Part shown: in pieces, positions 45,570-57,125 of the stretch
How the letters are laid out: each line of letters starts with the position of its first letter
Position numbering within the stretch: position 1 is the first letter of the stretch
Origin: Silene latifolia
Lineage: Eukaryota; Streptophyta; Magnoliopsida; Caryophyllales; Caryophyllaceae
Direction: 5' to 3'
DNA length: 64,000 nt
NCBI RefSeq assembly: GCF_048544455.1
Contig: NC_133535.1
Location: 85,746,120-85,810,119, forward strand
Made by a program: the position numbers and the translations under genes
The notes under the pieces: generated by a model
Told to the model about the DNA's origin: nothing
What the model saw: the letters and a program-made list of their open reading frames with translations, nothing else
Database searches by the model: none

Positions 45570-45582
45570 AAAGTGGGGGCTC
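45570..45582 (+). other. Tat-B polypurine tract
   Basis: AAAGTGGGGGCTC, identical to the Tat-A tract at 9191-9203, directly precedes TGTAGATACCCG. Confidence 0.88.
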
Positions 45583-47952
45583 TGTAGATACCCGTATCCG
45601 TCGATATTGGAATTCACTGAAATCCCGACAAAACACCCGATGATGATAGGACACATGTTTACTTACATCGCTCGTTAGCGGATTCCGTTTTGTGATGCGG
45701 GACAAGCGTTATTTGACAGTTTTAATAATTTCGAAATAAATGAAATTTATTTCATCGGTTTTCATATTTTCGAGTTTATTTAAAAATTTAAAGCTTTTAT
45801 AATTTATTTGAAAAATAAATTATTCTTCAAAGTTTTTATTTTAAATTTATTTGAAATAAAATGTGTGACGATTTCGTATTTGATCGCTTTATTTTAATTC
45901 GAAGAATTGATTTTTTAAGCGGTTTTAAATGAGGTTTTTGAGACGGTTTTAAGCTCATTTTTTGAACGGTTTTGAGCATGAGTTTCGAGGTATAGCTTTG
46001 GCGTGTCCCATACCCCTTTCGTTCCAGGTTCGAACCCACATAGACACCACCCATCCCCTTCCTTTTCTTCCCCAAACTCGCGGTCCAACCCTCCCCTGTT
46101 TTTCGAGCACAACCCGCAACCCAAAATACCACCATTCCCAACCCAACACCTAGCTTAACCACCCACCATCACCTAGCCCACAACCCCACACCTATCCTAG
46201 CCCAAACCCACGTCCAAAACGGCATCAAACCCACACCCAAAAGCCCAACCCGAGCCCCTGTTTTTGCGAGACAAAACAGGGAGCTCTCAGTCCCTTTTTC
46301 GAGCCCTCATCCAAAAAATCCCCTTCCCCTATTTTCTCTTGCTTATTCCCCAAGTAAGCCATATCCCAACCAGCTCACAAGATCTCTCTAATAACCGAAA
46401 CAATCCCCTCCATTATCCTCTCCATATCCTTTCCAAAACTAACTCATATCTCCTCTACACTCCATATTCTAACCAAATTCACTTTCCCCTCCCTCAAGCA
46501 AGCTATATTATAAGAAAACCTAACCCTAAGAGCACCCCCATTCCCCATTTCTATATAAACAAACACATACACACCGAAAAAGGGGACGAAAGAACACGAT
46601 TTTGAGAGCACTCAAAACCCTAGCAATTTCCCTCCTTTCTCACGTAACAAAACAACCCTTAACTCCTCTCATACCCAGAAATAAAGCACAAAGTTCACAC
46701 AAGAGATTAGACGAACATTAGAGCATCCATTTGCTCTCTTTTTCGTGTTCTCTCGCGTTCTAGACGGCTCCTGTTCTCGTCCATTTTGAGTCATTTTACA
46801 ATCGTTTTTGGTCTGGTGTTTTGTTAAAAATCAAATCTTTGGAGTCTAAGTATTGAAGAACATCTTTCGGATTTAAATTTGAGTAAGAAACGAAGTCACA
46901 ATCTTCATTTGAAAATCGCTGCACGAAGTGCCCTTTTACGCGAGAAATTGTTTTTGTTTTTGAAATTGATTTTGTTAAATTGTTTCGATATTTTTTTTAC
47001 ATCGTCGAAGACGCGCTTTCTAAGCAACACTTGCATACAGGATCCCGAGTGGTGTCCATGTCTACATGTAAGTTGAGGGTGCACAAAATCCCATCTCAAT
47101 TCCTTTCTTTTGCTCGTGTGGTACACGAGCTTATCATTGCTTTTATTTCGCCATATAATTATCGTCTCATGTTTGTTAATATGTTTCATAATTATGATGC
47201 TAATGATGTTTAATTGCTATTTAGAATAAATAGTATGTTAATCATATGTTCGTTTTTCAATTCATAACGATAACATGTTTAGTTAGAATAATTATCATGT
47301 TTAATATCATAATATGAAATAATTTGCAATCGCATGACGATAACATGTTTTAAATTGATTAAAATGAAATTTTAGTTAGTTTAATTCATTTCCACATGTT
47401 TTACACCTTGTTTAATTTTAATTACGAAGTAATTACATTAATTCACATGCTTAATGACTTGTTTTAGTTTTAATTATGAAATAGTTAAGATTAAATCACA
47501 TGTTCATTTGCTTTAGTCGATTTATGATGTATATATGTTTATTTGTATCGTTATCGTTGTTAAATCGTAACTTGGCCGAATTAATATGTAGAAAGCATAT
47601 TAATTGAATTAGACATTCAATAGGTCATACAAAACCCGACATAGGATTTTAAATGAATTTCTTTAAAAGTTTAAATGAATTCATCTCATCTTATCTTATG
47701 ACGATTTCTCGCTGGTTGAATTGTGCATGCTTAGCATCCGATTCTTGACGCTCAATGACTAGAATACTCAATTTTGACCTCTCCTTGGCCGTGTGTTTGG
47801 CCGTGTGATGCCTCGACCTTCGTGCCATTTTTTGGATCGGTTTTGTTTGTTTTGTTTAATTATTACGGTTTATTTCAATTGTTATTGTTATTTAATCATT
47901 GTAATTATTTCATTATCACTCAAGCAATGTAATTTGTACTTTAAATATGGGT
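45583..47952 (+). mobile_element. Tat-B 3' LTR, first part
   Basis: The LTR starts TGTAGATACCCGTATCCG. It is interrupted at 47952 by the small Athila-like element and resumes at 54223. TATATAAA at 46552-46559 is a likely TATA box, followed by a CT/ACA-rich leader. The two parts add to about 3.06 kb, a length in keeping with large Tat/Ogre LTRs. Confidence 0.8.
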
Positions 47953-49429
47953 TGATAAGGTCGTTTCTGTACAAAAAATAAATACCTAAGTACAACTAAC
48001 TGAAGTCAACGGTAAGTAGGGTCGATCTCCACAGGGAGGCGGTCACTATCTACTTGTCTATTCGGTCTGTCTACGGTCACAAGATGGGGGGTTTTAAATA
48101 TTTGAACTAAACTAATAAGATTAAGGAAAGAGAAAAATTAATAAGAGAATTTAAGAGAAGAAAGAGGGAACTAGGATATCAGCTCATCAATGAATGTCAG
48201 TCAATTGCAGTCAAGGTCACAGATTAGTTGATGTGTCGGTCTAAGGGGCAATGAATATCTCCTTTCGGTCTCAATTCGCCCTAAAATGCTATTAGCTTAA
48301 CTTTTTCCCTCATTAAAGCATCCTATTGTTCACTGTGAGTCTCACCCATTCCAACCTTTCGGTCCAGGTCAAGGTTTACCAAAATTAAAAGGCTAATCGC
48401 ATCGATTCAACTAGCAGGATACAATTAAAGCGGTGATTAACAACGTAGACTAAAACAACAACGACAATCTATGAACCTAATTAGCAATTAACATTCATTC
48501 ATTGAAACACCTAATCCTAGAAGAGATAATTAGCTAAACATAATAAAAGAAAGAACAGAAATAAAGGGGAGAGAAATAAACATTAAATAATATGAGAGAA
48601 AAGGGAAAAGAGAAAGTTACAGTGGAAAGGATCCGGAAAATGGAGAGAAAGTAGTATTAAACAGTAACCAGAGGAAAAGTAACGTGTGATAGTGTGAAGT
48701 ATGATAAGAGAGCCCCCTTAACCTAATTATGAAAGCTTAAATAGGAAAACAAAAGTCTATCCCGAAATTAAGCCCAACATGGGTTAATTAATCCCGCGTA
48801 ACATCAAAACCACTCGATCGAGTAACTTTAAATCACTCGATCGAGTAAAATTAAGCTTAAACCACTCGATCGAGTAAAAAATCTACTCTATCGAGTAAAC
48901 CTTAAATTGAATCTACTCGATCGAGTAGAAAAAAGGACTCGATCGCACATAAATTTACTCGATCGAGTACTTTCCAACACACAATTTCCTGCTTTGCGCA
49001 CTGAACTTCAAACGGCTGCCATTTCTTCGTTACTTGGGCAAACAGGGCGATTCCGGTGGTGTTGGAAACCTAAGAGGACAAGATTTCATCTCCAATTGGA
49101 ATCGCCTGAATATCAGTTGTAGAAATCGAGATATGGCTCTTCAAAGTAGGCACTAGCAATTTGAAGTTCTTCCCTTGCTCGCCTAGCTATCTTTCTTCTT
49201 TGCGCATCTCAAAATAGCTACATTCCCGCTCCAAATTCACTCTTCCTCCAAATGCATGCTAAACGGACGGTAAAAGGCTTGATTTCACCACTTTCTGGTC
49301 CATTCCTGCAAATAGAACAAAACAAACCAAAGTAGCATATTCGGGGCATTTCGTAGCATAAAACTACGATAATAGCATAGAAATACGTGCATAAAAAGGC
49401 CAAAAAGACTATATAAAATGCACGTATCA
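47953..49429 (-). mobile_element. LTR of small Athila-like element (3' LTR)
   Basis: 1477 bp; plus-strand ends TGATAAGGTCG and GCACGTATCA. Contains seven ACTCGATCGAGT-type units at 48813-48970; on the minus strand a TATA-like CCTATTTAAGC (48735-48745) lies about 70 bp beyond the array. Confidence 0.9.
48735..48970 (-). promoter_or_regulatory. Palindrome array and TATA-like box in small Athila LTR
   Basis: Units start near 48813, 48836, 48865, 48886, 48916, 48938 and 48958, with steps of 20-23 or 29-30 bp. TATTTAAG follows on the minus strand. The second LTR has the same block at about 53600-53758. The motif is the same as in the chromovirus-like LTRs although the elements belong to different lineages. 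Confidence 0.65.
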
Positions 49430-49440
49430 ATTCTCCCCAA
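49430..49440 (-). other. Polypurine tract of small Athila-like element
   Basis: On the minus strand TTGGGGAGAAT precedes the LTR start TGATACGTGC; the run TTTGGTTTGGGGAG extends it. Confidence 0.75.
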
Positions 49441-51770
49441 ACCAAACCTTTACTCGTCCTCGAGTAAACTAAATGCAAACTAATGGAACGGAAAAGATAA
49501 CTCAGAGCTAGCTATAACTTGTCTACTTAAACCAGTTTAATGCAAACTAAAATCAACAGTTACAGCTACAATGGTCATTATGCAAACGAATTATAAGATG
49601 TCCATAAATAAAGCTGACCTATCAACCTGCAAGACCAACAAAATCGGACTCTCACGTGGTCGCTCTTCTCTCATGAAGCAAAGGGTGAAATTATATGTAT
49701 AAGAGAGAAAGAGAAAACAGTTACTCACCTAGACTGCGACCTACATAACATGTATGCAACAAAAACGATAGACGATTCAAGTACTACACATACATTCCAA
49801 CCAACAATGTCCGTCACAGCTGAGGGCTTACAAATGATATGGGAAAGTGAGGTTCAGGTGGAATAAGGCAAAACAAGTTATGGAAATGTGGAGGTAAAAG
49901 CGTCAACCTAGTTCTTAAACAGGGCCATATAAGACCGTCCGAATCTCAACTGACTAAGAAATAAACACAAGTGCCCTTCTTTGGCACAAAACTCACTACC
50001 CAATACACAATCTCCTCAAAATGATGTAGATAAAACAGAGGAGTAAGACCGTCACAAGATAGAGATAAACACAGTCGGTCTCTTTTATTCATACAACTCA
50101 ATTCAATTTTTTTCTTTTTTCTTTATTTTCTTCTTTCTGTTTCACGTGAACTTCAACTTTTTTCAATTTTTTTTTCTTTTTTTTTTCATTCACGTTTTTC
50201 TCATATTTTTTTCTTTTTCAATTTCTTATTTTTTTCTTCCTTTCTTCAATTTCCACCAACTCCAATCATATACACACGGGCCAAACTGCAGACGGAAAAA
50301 TATACCAAAAAAAGACATGCTAAACTAGCTTGACTAGGCAGGCTCAGTTTGGGATGTAGCTAGTGGGTCAAAAAGGCAAGTTTTGGCTTAAGTGGTGCTA
50401 AATGGGTGAAAAATATAAGAAAAAGGAAATTTGCAAGCACCTCCCTGCATGTGACACCGACCACAAACCCGAATGTATGCAATTGACAAGAAATCGAATT
50501 TCATAAATGTGCAAAAGTAATAGACATGTTATGCAAGGAGTACTACTCTCAATTCCTATGTAAACCGGTCATGAATGACACCAGTTATAAGGCTCTAAAA
50601 CTCAAAATTTATAGAGTAGGTTGCCAATTTATCAGGTCAAGTCTAAACAGTTAGCTAAATTTTTGACATTAACTCGTAGATATGCGCAGGACTAAACTAA
50701 TAACTGTCAATTAGATGCAAGGCTCAAGTAAAAATGACAAGTTAAAGTGCAATTTCGTCACAGAAATCTACCGTTCCGACTCAACCTATATGCAAAAATA
50801 AACGTGATTTTTTTTTTCGTTTTTTTTTTTTTTTTAATTTTTGGAAAAATAAAGAACAATGCATACGAAAATTAAGCGTGACAACAGAAATGCAATAAAA
50901 ACAAGATACAGACACATATATGGATGCATAACCTCCCCAAACCAAACCGTACAATGCCCTCATTGTACCCAAAAATAGGGAAAGGAAATGCAAACTAAAA
51001 AAAGGAGAGTGAAGATGCGGAAAACTTACAAGATAACGCGAAGAAGGGACCTCTCCAAACCAGCCAGCAACATGGGAGGTCGCAAACTGCTTCATAGTGG
51101 CGTCATAGGAAGCGAATCAAAGCAAGAAAACTCGATCGAGAGAACCGATTATTAAACAAAATAAAAACTGAAATGTTTGAAAAAAAACAAAAAATCTCCG
51201 GGTTGCCTCCCGGGTAGCGCTAGTTTCAGACAGGTCCCAGCTCGACCTTCATTCTTCATCCAGCTGCTCCAGTCAGTTACAATCAAAGCAGCTCAAAGCT
51301 CTTAGCATGAGATCATATATCTGCGCATGTGCTACACAAGAGCGTAAGTAGCACCATGATATAAAAATAAAATAGGAAATTGAAATATGCGACCGTTTAA
51401 GCCTGACAAATTTCCTATGACAGCTCCTAAATTTATCCACAAAATAAAGGAGCTCGGGAGCAATTAATATTAATCTAGGGAAGCGTTTCAGATTAACAAA
51501 ATTGAGATGACAAGAACGGTGAAAAACTGTTAAATTAACTGACCAACTGGGAGGGGGTATAGCACTAAAAGAAAAAACACGAGTCATACGAGGTAGCGTA
51601 CTATTAATATTAACAACAATAAAATTATCGCTAACTACCTCAGGTGGGTTGCTCTCAATGTCGGAATCATTGACAAAAGAATATAGTACCATATCCGTGC
51701 TAGGAGCAATTACCGACTCAGCTGTCTTCTCGTCACCCTCCTCTGGATATCGTCCCGTAAATCATAGCCT
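49441..51770 (-). mobile_element. Non-coding internal part of small Athila-like element
   Basis: No protein family is recognisable, although a minus-strand frame of 139 codons exists at 51692-51273. The stretch contains T-rich low-complexity tracts at 50100-50240 and 50806-50840, a GTACAATG...CATTGTAC stem at 50949-50968 next to a PPT-like run at 50931-50947, and a GGGTTGCCTCCCGGG motif at 51199-51213. Confidence 0.65.
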
Positions 51771-52551
51771 TCAAGTGCATCTAGCTCGGCCTTGAAAAGG
51801 GGGGGGTTCACCGTATCCATTATCATCATCAAAATCGTCATCTAGAACAAACCCACATGACGAATCAATGCTCTCACTGGCCAAATCAGTCGATCGAGTA
51901 GAATTGTTACTCGATCGAGAACTTTCCTCTTGATAATCACTCGATCGAGCATATGAAATAGCTCGATCGAGTACTTCCTCTAAGCAGCTGTTCGATCGAG
52001 TGGAATAAAGTGCTCGATCGAACGATTCTTCAGGTATTTCACTCGATCGACTAATATATGTCACTCGATCGAGTAATTCTTCTTTGTCTGATCTTTGAAA
52101 TCCTCGTGTAAGGCATCATTATCGATAGAACTTCGTAATCCGAGTCATCCCAGTCATCAGAAATAGCTAACTGAGCTATTTGAGACTCGAGCTTATCAAA
52201 TCGCGCACAAGTGTGTCTATCACCTTCTTGCACTTGGAGTGCAAACGCCTTCATCAAAGATTTCAGCTCCGCAATCTCTTCTTTCTGTTTATCAGGAGGA
52301 GGAGCTTGTTGCTGCGGTGGCCAGACAAACGGAGACTGTTGATAGCCTCGTTGATAGGGTAGATGTGGCGGCACAACTACAGTAGAGTGGCTAGCTTGTC
52401 CACGCTGCTTGAACGCATAGACCTCGTCGCGCCAAATTTTGACACGGTCGTTTCCCGCTAAGCAAACAGGCTGTATCATGCCCAAAAAGACACCACATCT
52501 CTCACACAAAACCACCGCGCGCCATAGAATGGGACATAGGTGGAAGGTCAA
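51771..52551 (-). pseudogene. Athila gag-like remnant with palindrome-coded TRSS repeats
   Basis: On the minus strand the 52551-52051 frame reads LPYQRGYQQSPFVWPPQQQ followed by a coiled-coil-like segment (EEIAELKSLMKAFALQVQEG), a pattern seen near the end of Athila gag. After a frameshift near 52060 the 52064-51771 frame continues with repeated RSS/TRS residues produced by eight ACTCGATCGAGT-like units (51890-52075), then an acidic tail (DDDFDDDNGYGE). There is no start-to-stop gag protein, so it is broken. Confidence 0.55.
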
Positions 52552-52719
52552 AGGTACTCAAGCCTTCCCTTTGACGATCTTTGACCTAGAATTGTCTAGG
52601 TAGGACCTGTAGGACCTATCAAAACAGCACTAGAGAAAAAGATGAGAAAGGCCTCAAGGGAAAAAAATCCCTTGAGGCTAAAAACAGACAAAATAAAACA
52701 AGTAAATAAATAGTTGCCT

Positions 52720-52736
52720 CCCCGACAACGGCGCCA
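52720..52736 (-). other. PBS of small Athila-like element
   Basis: Minus strand TGGCGCCGTTGTCGGGG, five bases from the LTR edge; one base differs from the canonical Athila aspartate-tRNA PBS. Confidence 0.88.
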
Positions 52737-52741
52737 AAATT

Positions 52742-54217
52742 TGATACGGTCGTTTCTGTACCAAAAATAAATACCTAAGTACAACTAACAGAAGTCAGCG
52801 GTAAGTAGGTCGATCTCCACAGGGAGGCGGTCACTATCTACTTGTCTATTCGGTCTGTCTACGGTCACAAGATGGGGGGTTTTAAATATTTGAACTAAAC
52901 TAATAAGATTAAGAAAAGAGAAAAATTAATAAGAGAATTTAAGAGAAGAAAGAGGGAACTAGGATATCGGCTCATCAATAAATGCCAGTCAATTGCAGTC
53001 AAGGTCACAGATTAGTCGATGTGTCGGTCTAAGGGGCAATGAATATCTCCTTTCGGTCTCAATTCGCCCTAAAATGCTATTAGCTTAACTTTCGCCCTCA
53101 CTAAAGCATCCTATTCTTCACTGCGAGTCTCACCCATTCCAACCTTTTGGTCCAGGTCAAGGTTTACCAAAATTAAAAGGCTAATCGCATCGATTCAACT
53201 AGCAGGATACAATTAAAGCGGTGATTAACAACGTAGACTAAAACAACAACGACAATCTATGAACCTAATTAGCAATTAACATTCATTCATTGAATCACCT
53301 AATCCTAGCAGAGATAATTAGCTAAACATAATAAAAGAAATAATAAAAATAAAGGGGAGAGAAATAAACATTAAATAAAATGAGAGAAAAGGGAAAAGAG
53401 AAAGTTACAGTGGAAAGGATCCGGAAAATGGAGAGAAAGCAGTATTAAACAGTAACCAGAGGAAAAGTAACGTGTGATAGTGTGAAGTATGATAAGAGAG
53501 CCCCCTTAACCTAATTATGAAAGCTTAAATAAGAAAACAAAAGTCTATCCCGAAATTAAGCCCAACACGGGTTAATTAATCCCGCGTAACATCGAAACCA
53601 CTCGATCGAGTAACTTTAAATCACTCGATCGAGTAAAATTAAGCTTAAACCACTCGATCGAGTAAAAAATCTACTCAATCGAGTAAACCTTAAATTGAAT
53701 CTACTCGATCGAGTAGAAAAAGGACTCGATCGAACATAAATCTACTCGATCGAGTACTTTCCAACACACAATTTCCTGCTTTGCGCACTGAACTTCAAAC
53801 GGCTGCCATTTCTTCGTTACTTGGGCAAACAGGGCGATTCCGGTGGAGTTGCAAAGCTAAGAGGACAAGATTTCATCTACAATTGGAATCACCTGAATAT
53901 CCGTTGTATAACTCGAGATATGGTTCTTCAAATTAGGCACTAGCAATTTGAAGTTCTTCCCTTGCTCGCCTAGCTATGTTTATTCTTTGCGCATCTCAAA
54001 ATAGCTACATTCCCGCTCCAAATTCACTCTTCCTCCAAATGCATGCTAAACGGACGGTAAAAGGCTTGATTTCACTACTTTCTGGTCCATTCCTGCAAAT
54101 AGAACAAAACAAACCAAAGTAGCATATTCGGGGCATTTCGTAGCATAAAACTACGATAATAGCATAGAAATACGTGCATAAAAAGGCCAAAAAAAACTAT
54201 ATAAAATGCACGTATCA
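52742..54217 (-). mobile_element. LTR of small Athila-like element (5' LTR)
   Basis: 1476 bp, close match to 47953-49429 with a few dozen differences by eye, so older than the large Athila insertion. It adjoins the PBS. Confidence 0.9.
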
Positions 54218-54222
54218 TGGGT

Positions 54223-54914
54223 CAAGTTAGTCCTTTATTTTGAGTCAAAATGATCTTATAAAACCTTTGTTTTAGTTGGTTAAATTGAAGTATTTAATAA
54301 ATTAAATCGAAGTGAGTGCGCAAAATGATGATGAGGCTAAGGACGAAGTCCTATGTGAGTTGTGGCCTTACCATATGGCATGAATTTTGAGGCCTAAGTA
54401 GGCTAGTTTGTGTCGTGTGTCAAGTGTCATGTTTAGCAATTTTATTCAGATTGAGTTGTATCTTTAATTCAATTGTTTGCAAATCGAGTCGACGAGAATC
54501 GTGTGGGTTGTAATAACTTAGCTCCCCAACGGTTCCCCAACTCCCATCTAAGCCATGTCATGAATGCTTGTTAGTATAGTTCAAATCAACCTCACATGCT
54601 AAATCACTTGGACAAAGTAGATTAAATGCATTAAACGATTAGAAGCCAAGCTCACATGTTAGAATCAAAATGGTGTTTTGCACTCTCATATAACGATCGT
54701 ACTCTTATCCAATTAGCCATCATAGTCCCAAGTAGAGGCCGTTATTGCAATGGGGAAGGGTGGGTATTTTATTAACGAACTTCCCATCACGTACTTTCAA
54801 CAACGAACTCAAATCTTATTTTCAAAATGGTTTCCAAATTTCCTTAAATTTGGTGGCGACTCCAAGACGATTTTCAACCCCGTGGATAATAACCTCCATT
54901 TTTCCACATCCACA
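54223..54914 (+). mobile_element. Tat-B 3' LTR, second part
   Basis: The LTR resumes after the nested element and ends CCACATCCACA at 54914. Its last 152 bp match the minus-strand LTR end at 21800-21947. The end of similarity fixes the right boundary of Tat-B. Confidence 0.8.
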
Positions 54915-57000
54915 CTGTGAGGTAACTAAGACAGGGTTTTTTTTCTATATTGTAGAGAGAGAGGATATTGTGAATAGTGCTTACTCGATATTAGTTGGAT
55001 ATTTATATGCCAGAAATTGTACTATACTTTCATACCCGTGACAAGATTGCCATATAACGTCACCGAAGCCTCAACGGGCTTAGTCGACGTCTCTTGGGGA
55101 TCCGTGTATGATGCAGACTACTTATGGTTGTTCTTCTAATCATAATTTGGGCTTATGAGTTGTGCTCGTAGCTTGATGTAATCTCGATTAGCAATAGAGT
55201 GGCATCCCTATGACCTCCGACCATTTTAGGCTCTGTGTGTTCATTGTTGGTGCCTCATCAAGCCTAATCACCTAATACTTTCCACCCAAAATAAAACAAA
55301 CAATATAACAGCCGACTCACCACCGTCGTAACATAACCCCAATAAGATGCGACGTGCCCCTTTTGGCCCATTTATCCTTACTTAATCCCAAAAGCACAAA
55401 GACTTGTTACTAAGTAGTAGGTGAAAATTCTTTTAAACATATCACAATCCCCTTATCTTCCTGATGTAGGAGAACTTATTCTTATAACCTCATAGGGTGT
55501 TACAAACAATTTGTTATTAATAGTAAAAAAAAAAAATCAAACTAACTTAATATCTCACATATATCACATTGATTGTTGAATTTTGCATCTACCATGGTTA
55601 TTGGTTTTATGAACACCCATTCATATAGAGTCGTATAGCAGCAAGTATGCAATAGGTACAATTTGAGTTTATATTTATGGAGCTAACACGTGGTAATTTA
55701 ACGACCTAATAACACATGGCCTATCGGCTTCTATTTTAATGGCCTACCAATTTTTGTTTTAATATAAAAAATATATGATACTTCCCTATTCATATCCAAG
55801 CACATCAGAATTCCTTGCAATATGTAAGAACAAAAATATAGTCATGCGGGATCTTGTTTGATTCACTTTTACGAGTACGTAACGAGGGGTTTGTCACGCT
55901 TCCCCCAAAATCAAACAAATAAGAACAACCAAACTATGTAGTTAGGTGATACGGTGTCGAATCCACATGAATGGTGAGTTAGGCTATATTTCTTCGTCGT
56001 GTCTTAGCTCATTTTACTATTTAATTAGAAATAATTAATTTTATTAGAACAATTGTTAGTAATCGTTATATATCGATAATTGGTACTGCGTTTTGTTATT
56101 TTGTTTTTGTAGGAATCGGATTCGCAAATGAAGAATGGAACATCGCAAGTTGTGGGGAATTGTGTTGTCATGTGTGTGTCGTGGCATTGGGGTAGAAGAC
56201 AAAGCAAATTTTTCTACCTTATTCATTTTTGTTATTGCCTTTTTATTACTTAGTTTCCTAATATTTGAAGATGACAATTCCACCCTTAATGACTCCATCT
56301 ATATAAATATGTAGACCTCAAATTAGAAGGGATCTTAATGGGACTCTCACTTTAGTTTAGACTAGAATAATTTCAGACTTATTTTCTAGGGTTCCTCTCT
56401 TATTTTCCTCCTTTTTAGTCTAGATTAGAAACCGATTTAGCCAATTAATTTGGGTTCAAGATTTGGTCTTTATGGAATCAACTTTTAGATCTACTTCCTT
56501 TATTCATTTATCTTACAAGTTTGATATGAATTTATCTCTACATCTTTATTTATGTTGTGGTGGAATGACTTCCTCTACTTAATAACTAAAAAACTATTAT
56601 TAAAAACCTCTCTCTAAAAAACGAGAGCTTTTCTCCCAAGAAAAAGGGGAGCCTCTTTCACATTTATCGATTAATTCTTATTGCCTATTGGGGGTGATTC
56701 AATCTTCCTTTTCTGAAAAGCCTTATCCTACCTAATCTTTCATTCTATGCTTCTTATTTAGGGTTTATTTTCAATGATTGTTTGGCAGTGCATTTAATTC
56801 GGGGTTTTGGGGAATCATGCCTAGCTTCTGCTTTTTCTGGGTTATTATTCTTCAAATCGTTTGCTATTCCTTCATCATTGCACTGCTGGAATTTTAATTG
56901 GGGTTTAATTTTGGGTGGCTCGAGTTATCCTTCACCCAATCAGTAAATCAATTGGGTTTGCCAAGGAACGCTTGGGTTTCCTGGGTTTCTAGGGTTCTTC
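54915..57000. other. Unassigned intergenic or decayed repeat DNA
   Basis: About 2.1 kb with no protein similarity, RNA gene or clear repeat boundary. CTATATAAATATG at 56298-56310 looks like a TATA box upstream of the LINE, and GGTGATACGGTGTCGAATCC near 55947 faintly recalls the start of the small Athila LTR. Part of the right end may be LINE 5' UTR. Confidence 0.5.
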
Positions 57001-57125
57001 TATAAATTGGGAAAATGGGACTACTTTCTCAATCAATCCCTTCATCACCTCCTCAGTCATCCTTTCATAAAACACATATTCAATCTCTTCTCTAACACTA
57101 CTTGCAAGAGCTTCAATCAAGCTCA

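Larger units (their letters stand above)
47948..54222 (-). mobile_element. Small Athila-like non-autonomous element, TSD TGGGT
   Basis: LTRs at 47953-49429 and 52742-54217 enclose 3.3 kb. TGGGT at 47948-47952 and 54218-54222 is a perfect target duplication. On the minus strand the PBS is TGGCGCCGTTGTCGGGG (aspartate-tRNA type) and the PPT is TTGGGGAGAAT, so it is Athila lineage in minus orientation. Only a broken gag-like region is present, with no RT or integrase, so it depends on other elements. It sits inside the Tat-B LTR. Confidence 0.92.

Noticed and set aside
46264..46605. 113-codon Ser/Pro-rich frame in Tat-B LTR
   Set aside because: It lies upstream of and across the TATA box in LTR sequence with no homologue pattern; probably chance.
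55880..56300. Host gene between Tat-B and LINE
   Set aside because: Only short frames, no domain or splice pattern; a TATA-like box alone is not enough.
54915..57000. tRNA or rRNA genes
   Set aside because: No cloverleaf A/B-box pair or rRNA-like block seen here or elsewhere in the window; TGGCGCC and TGGTATCAGAGC sites are PBS sequences, not tRNA genes.
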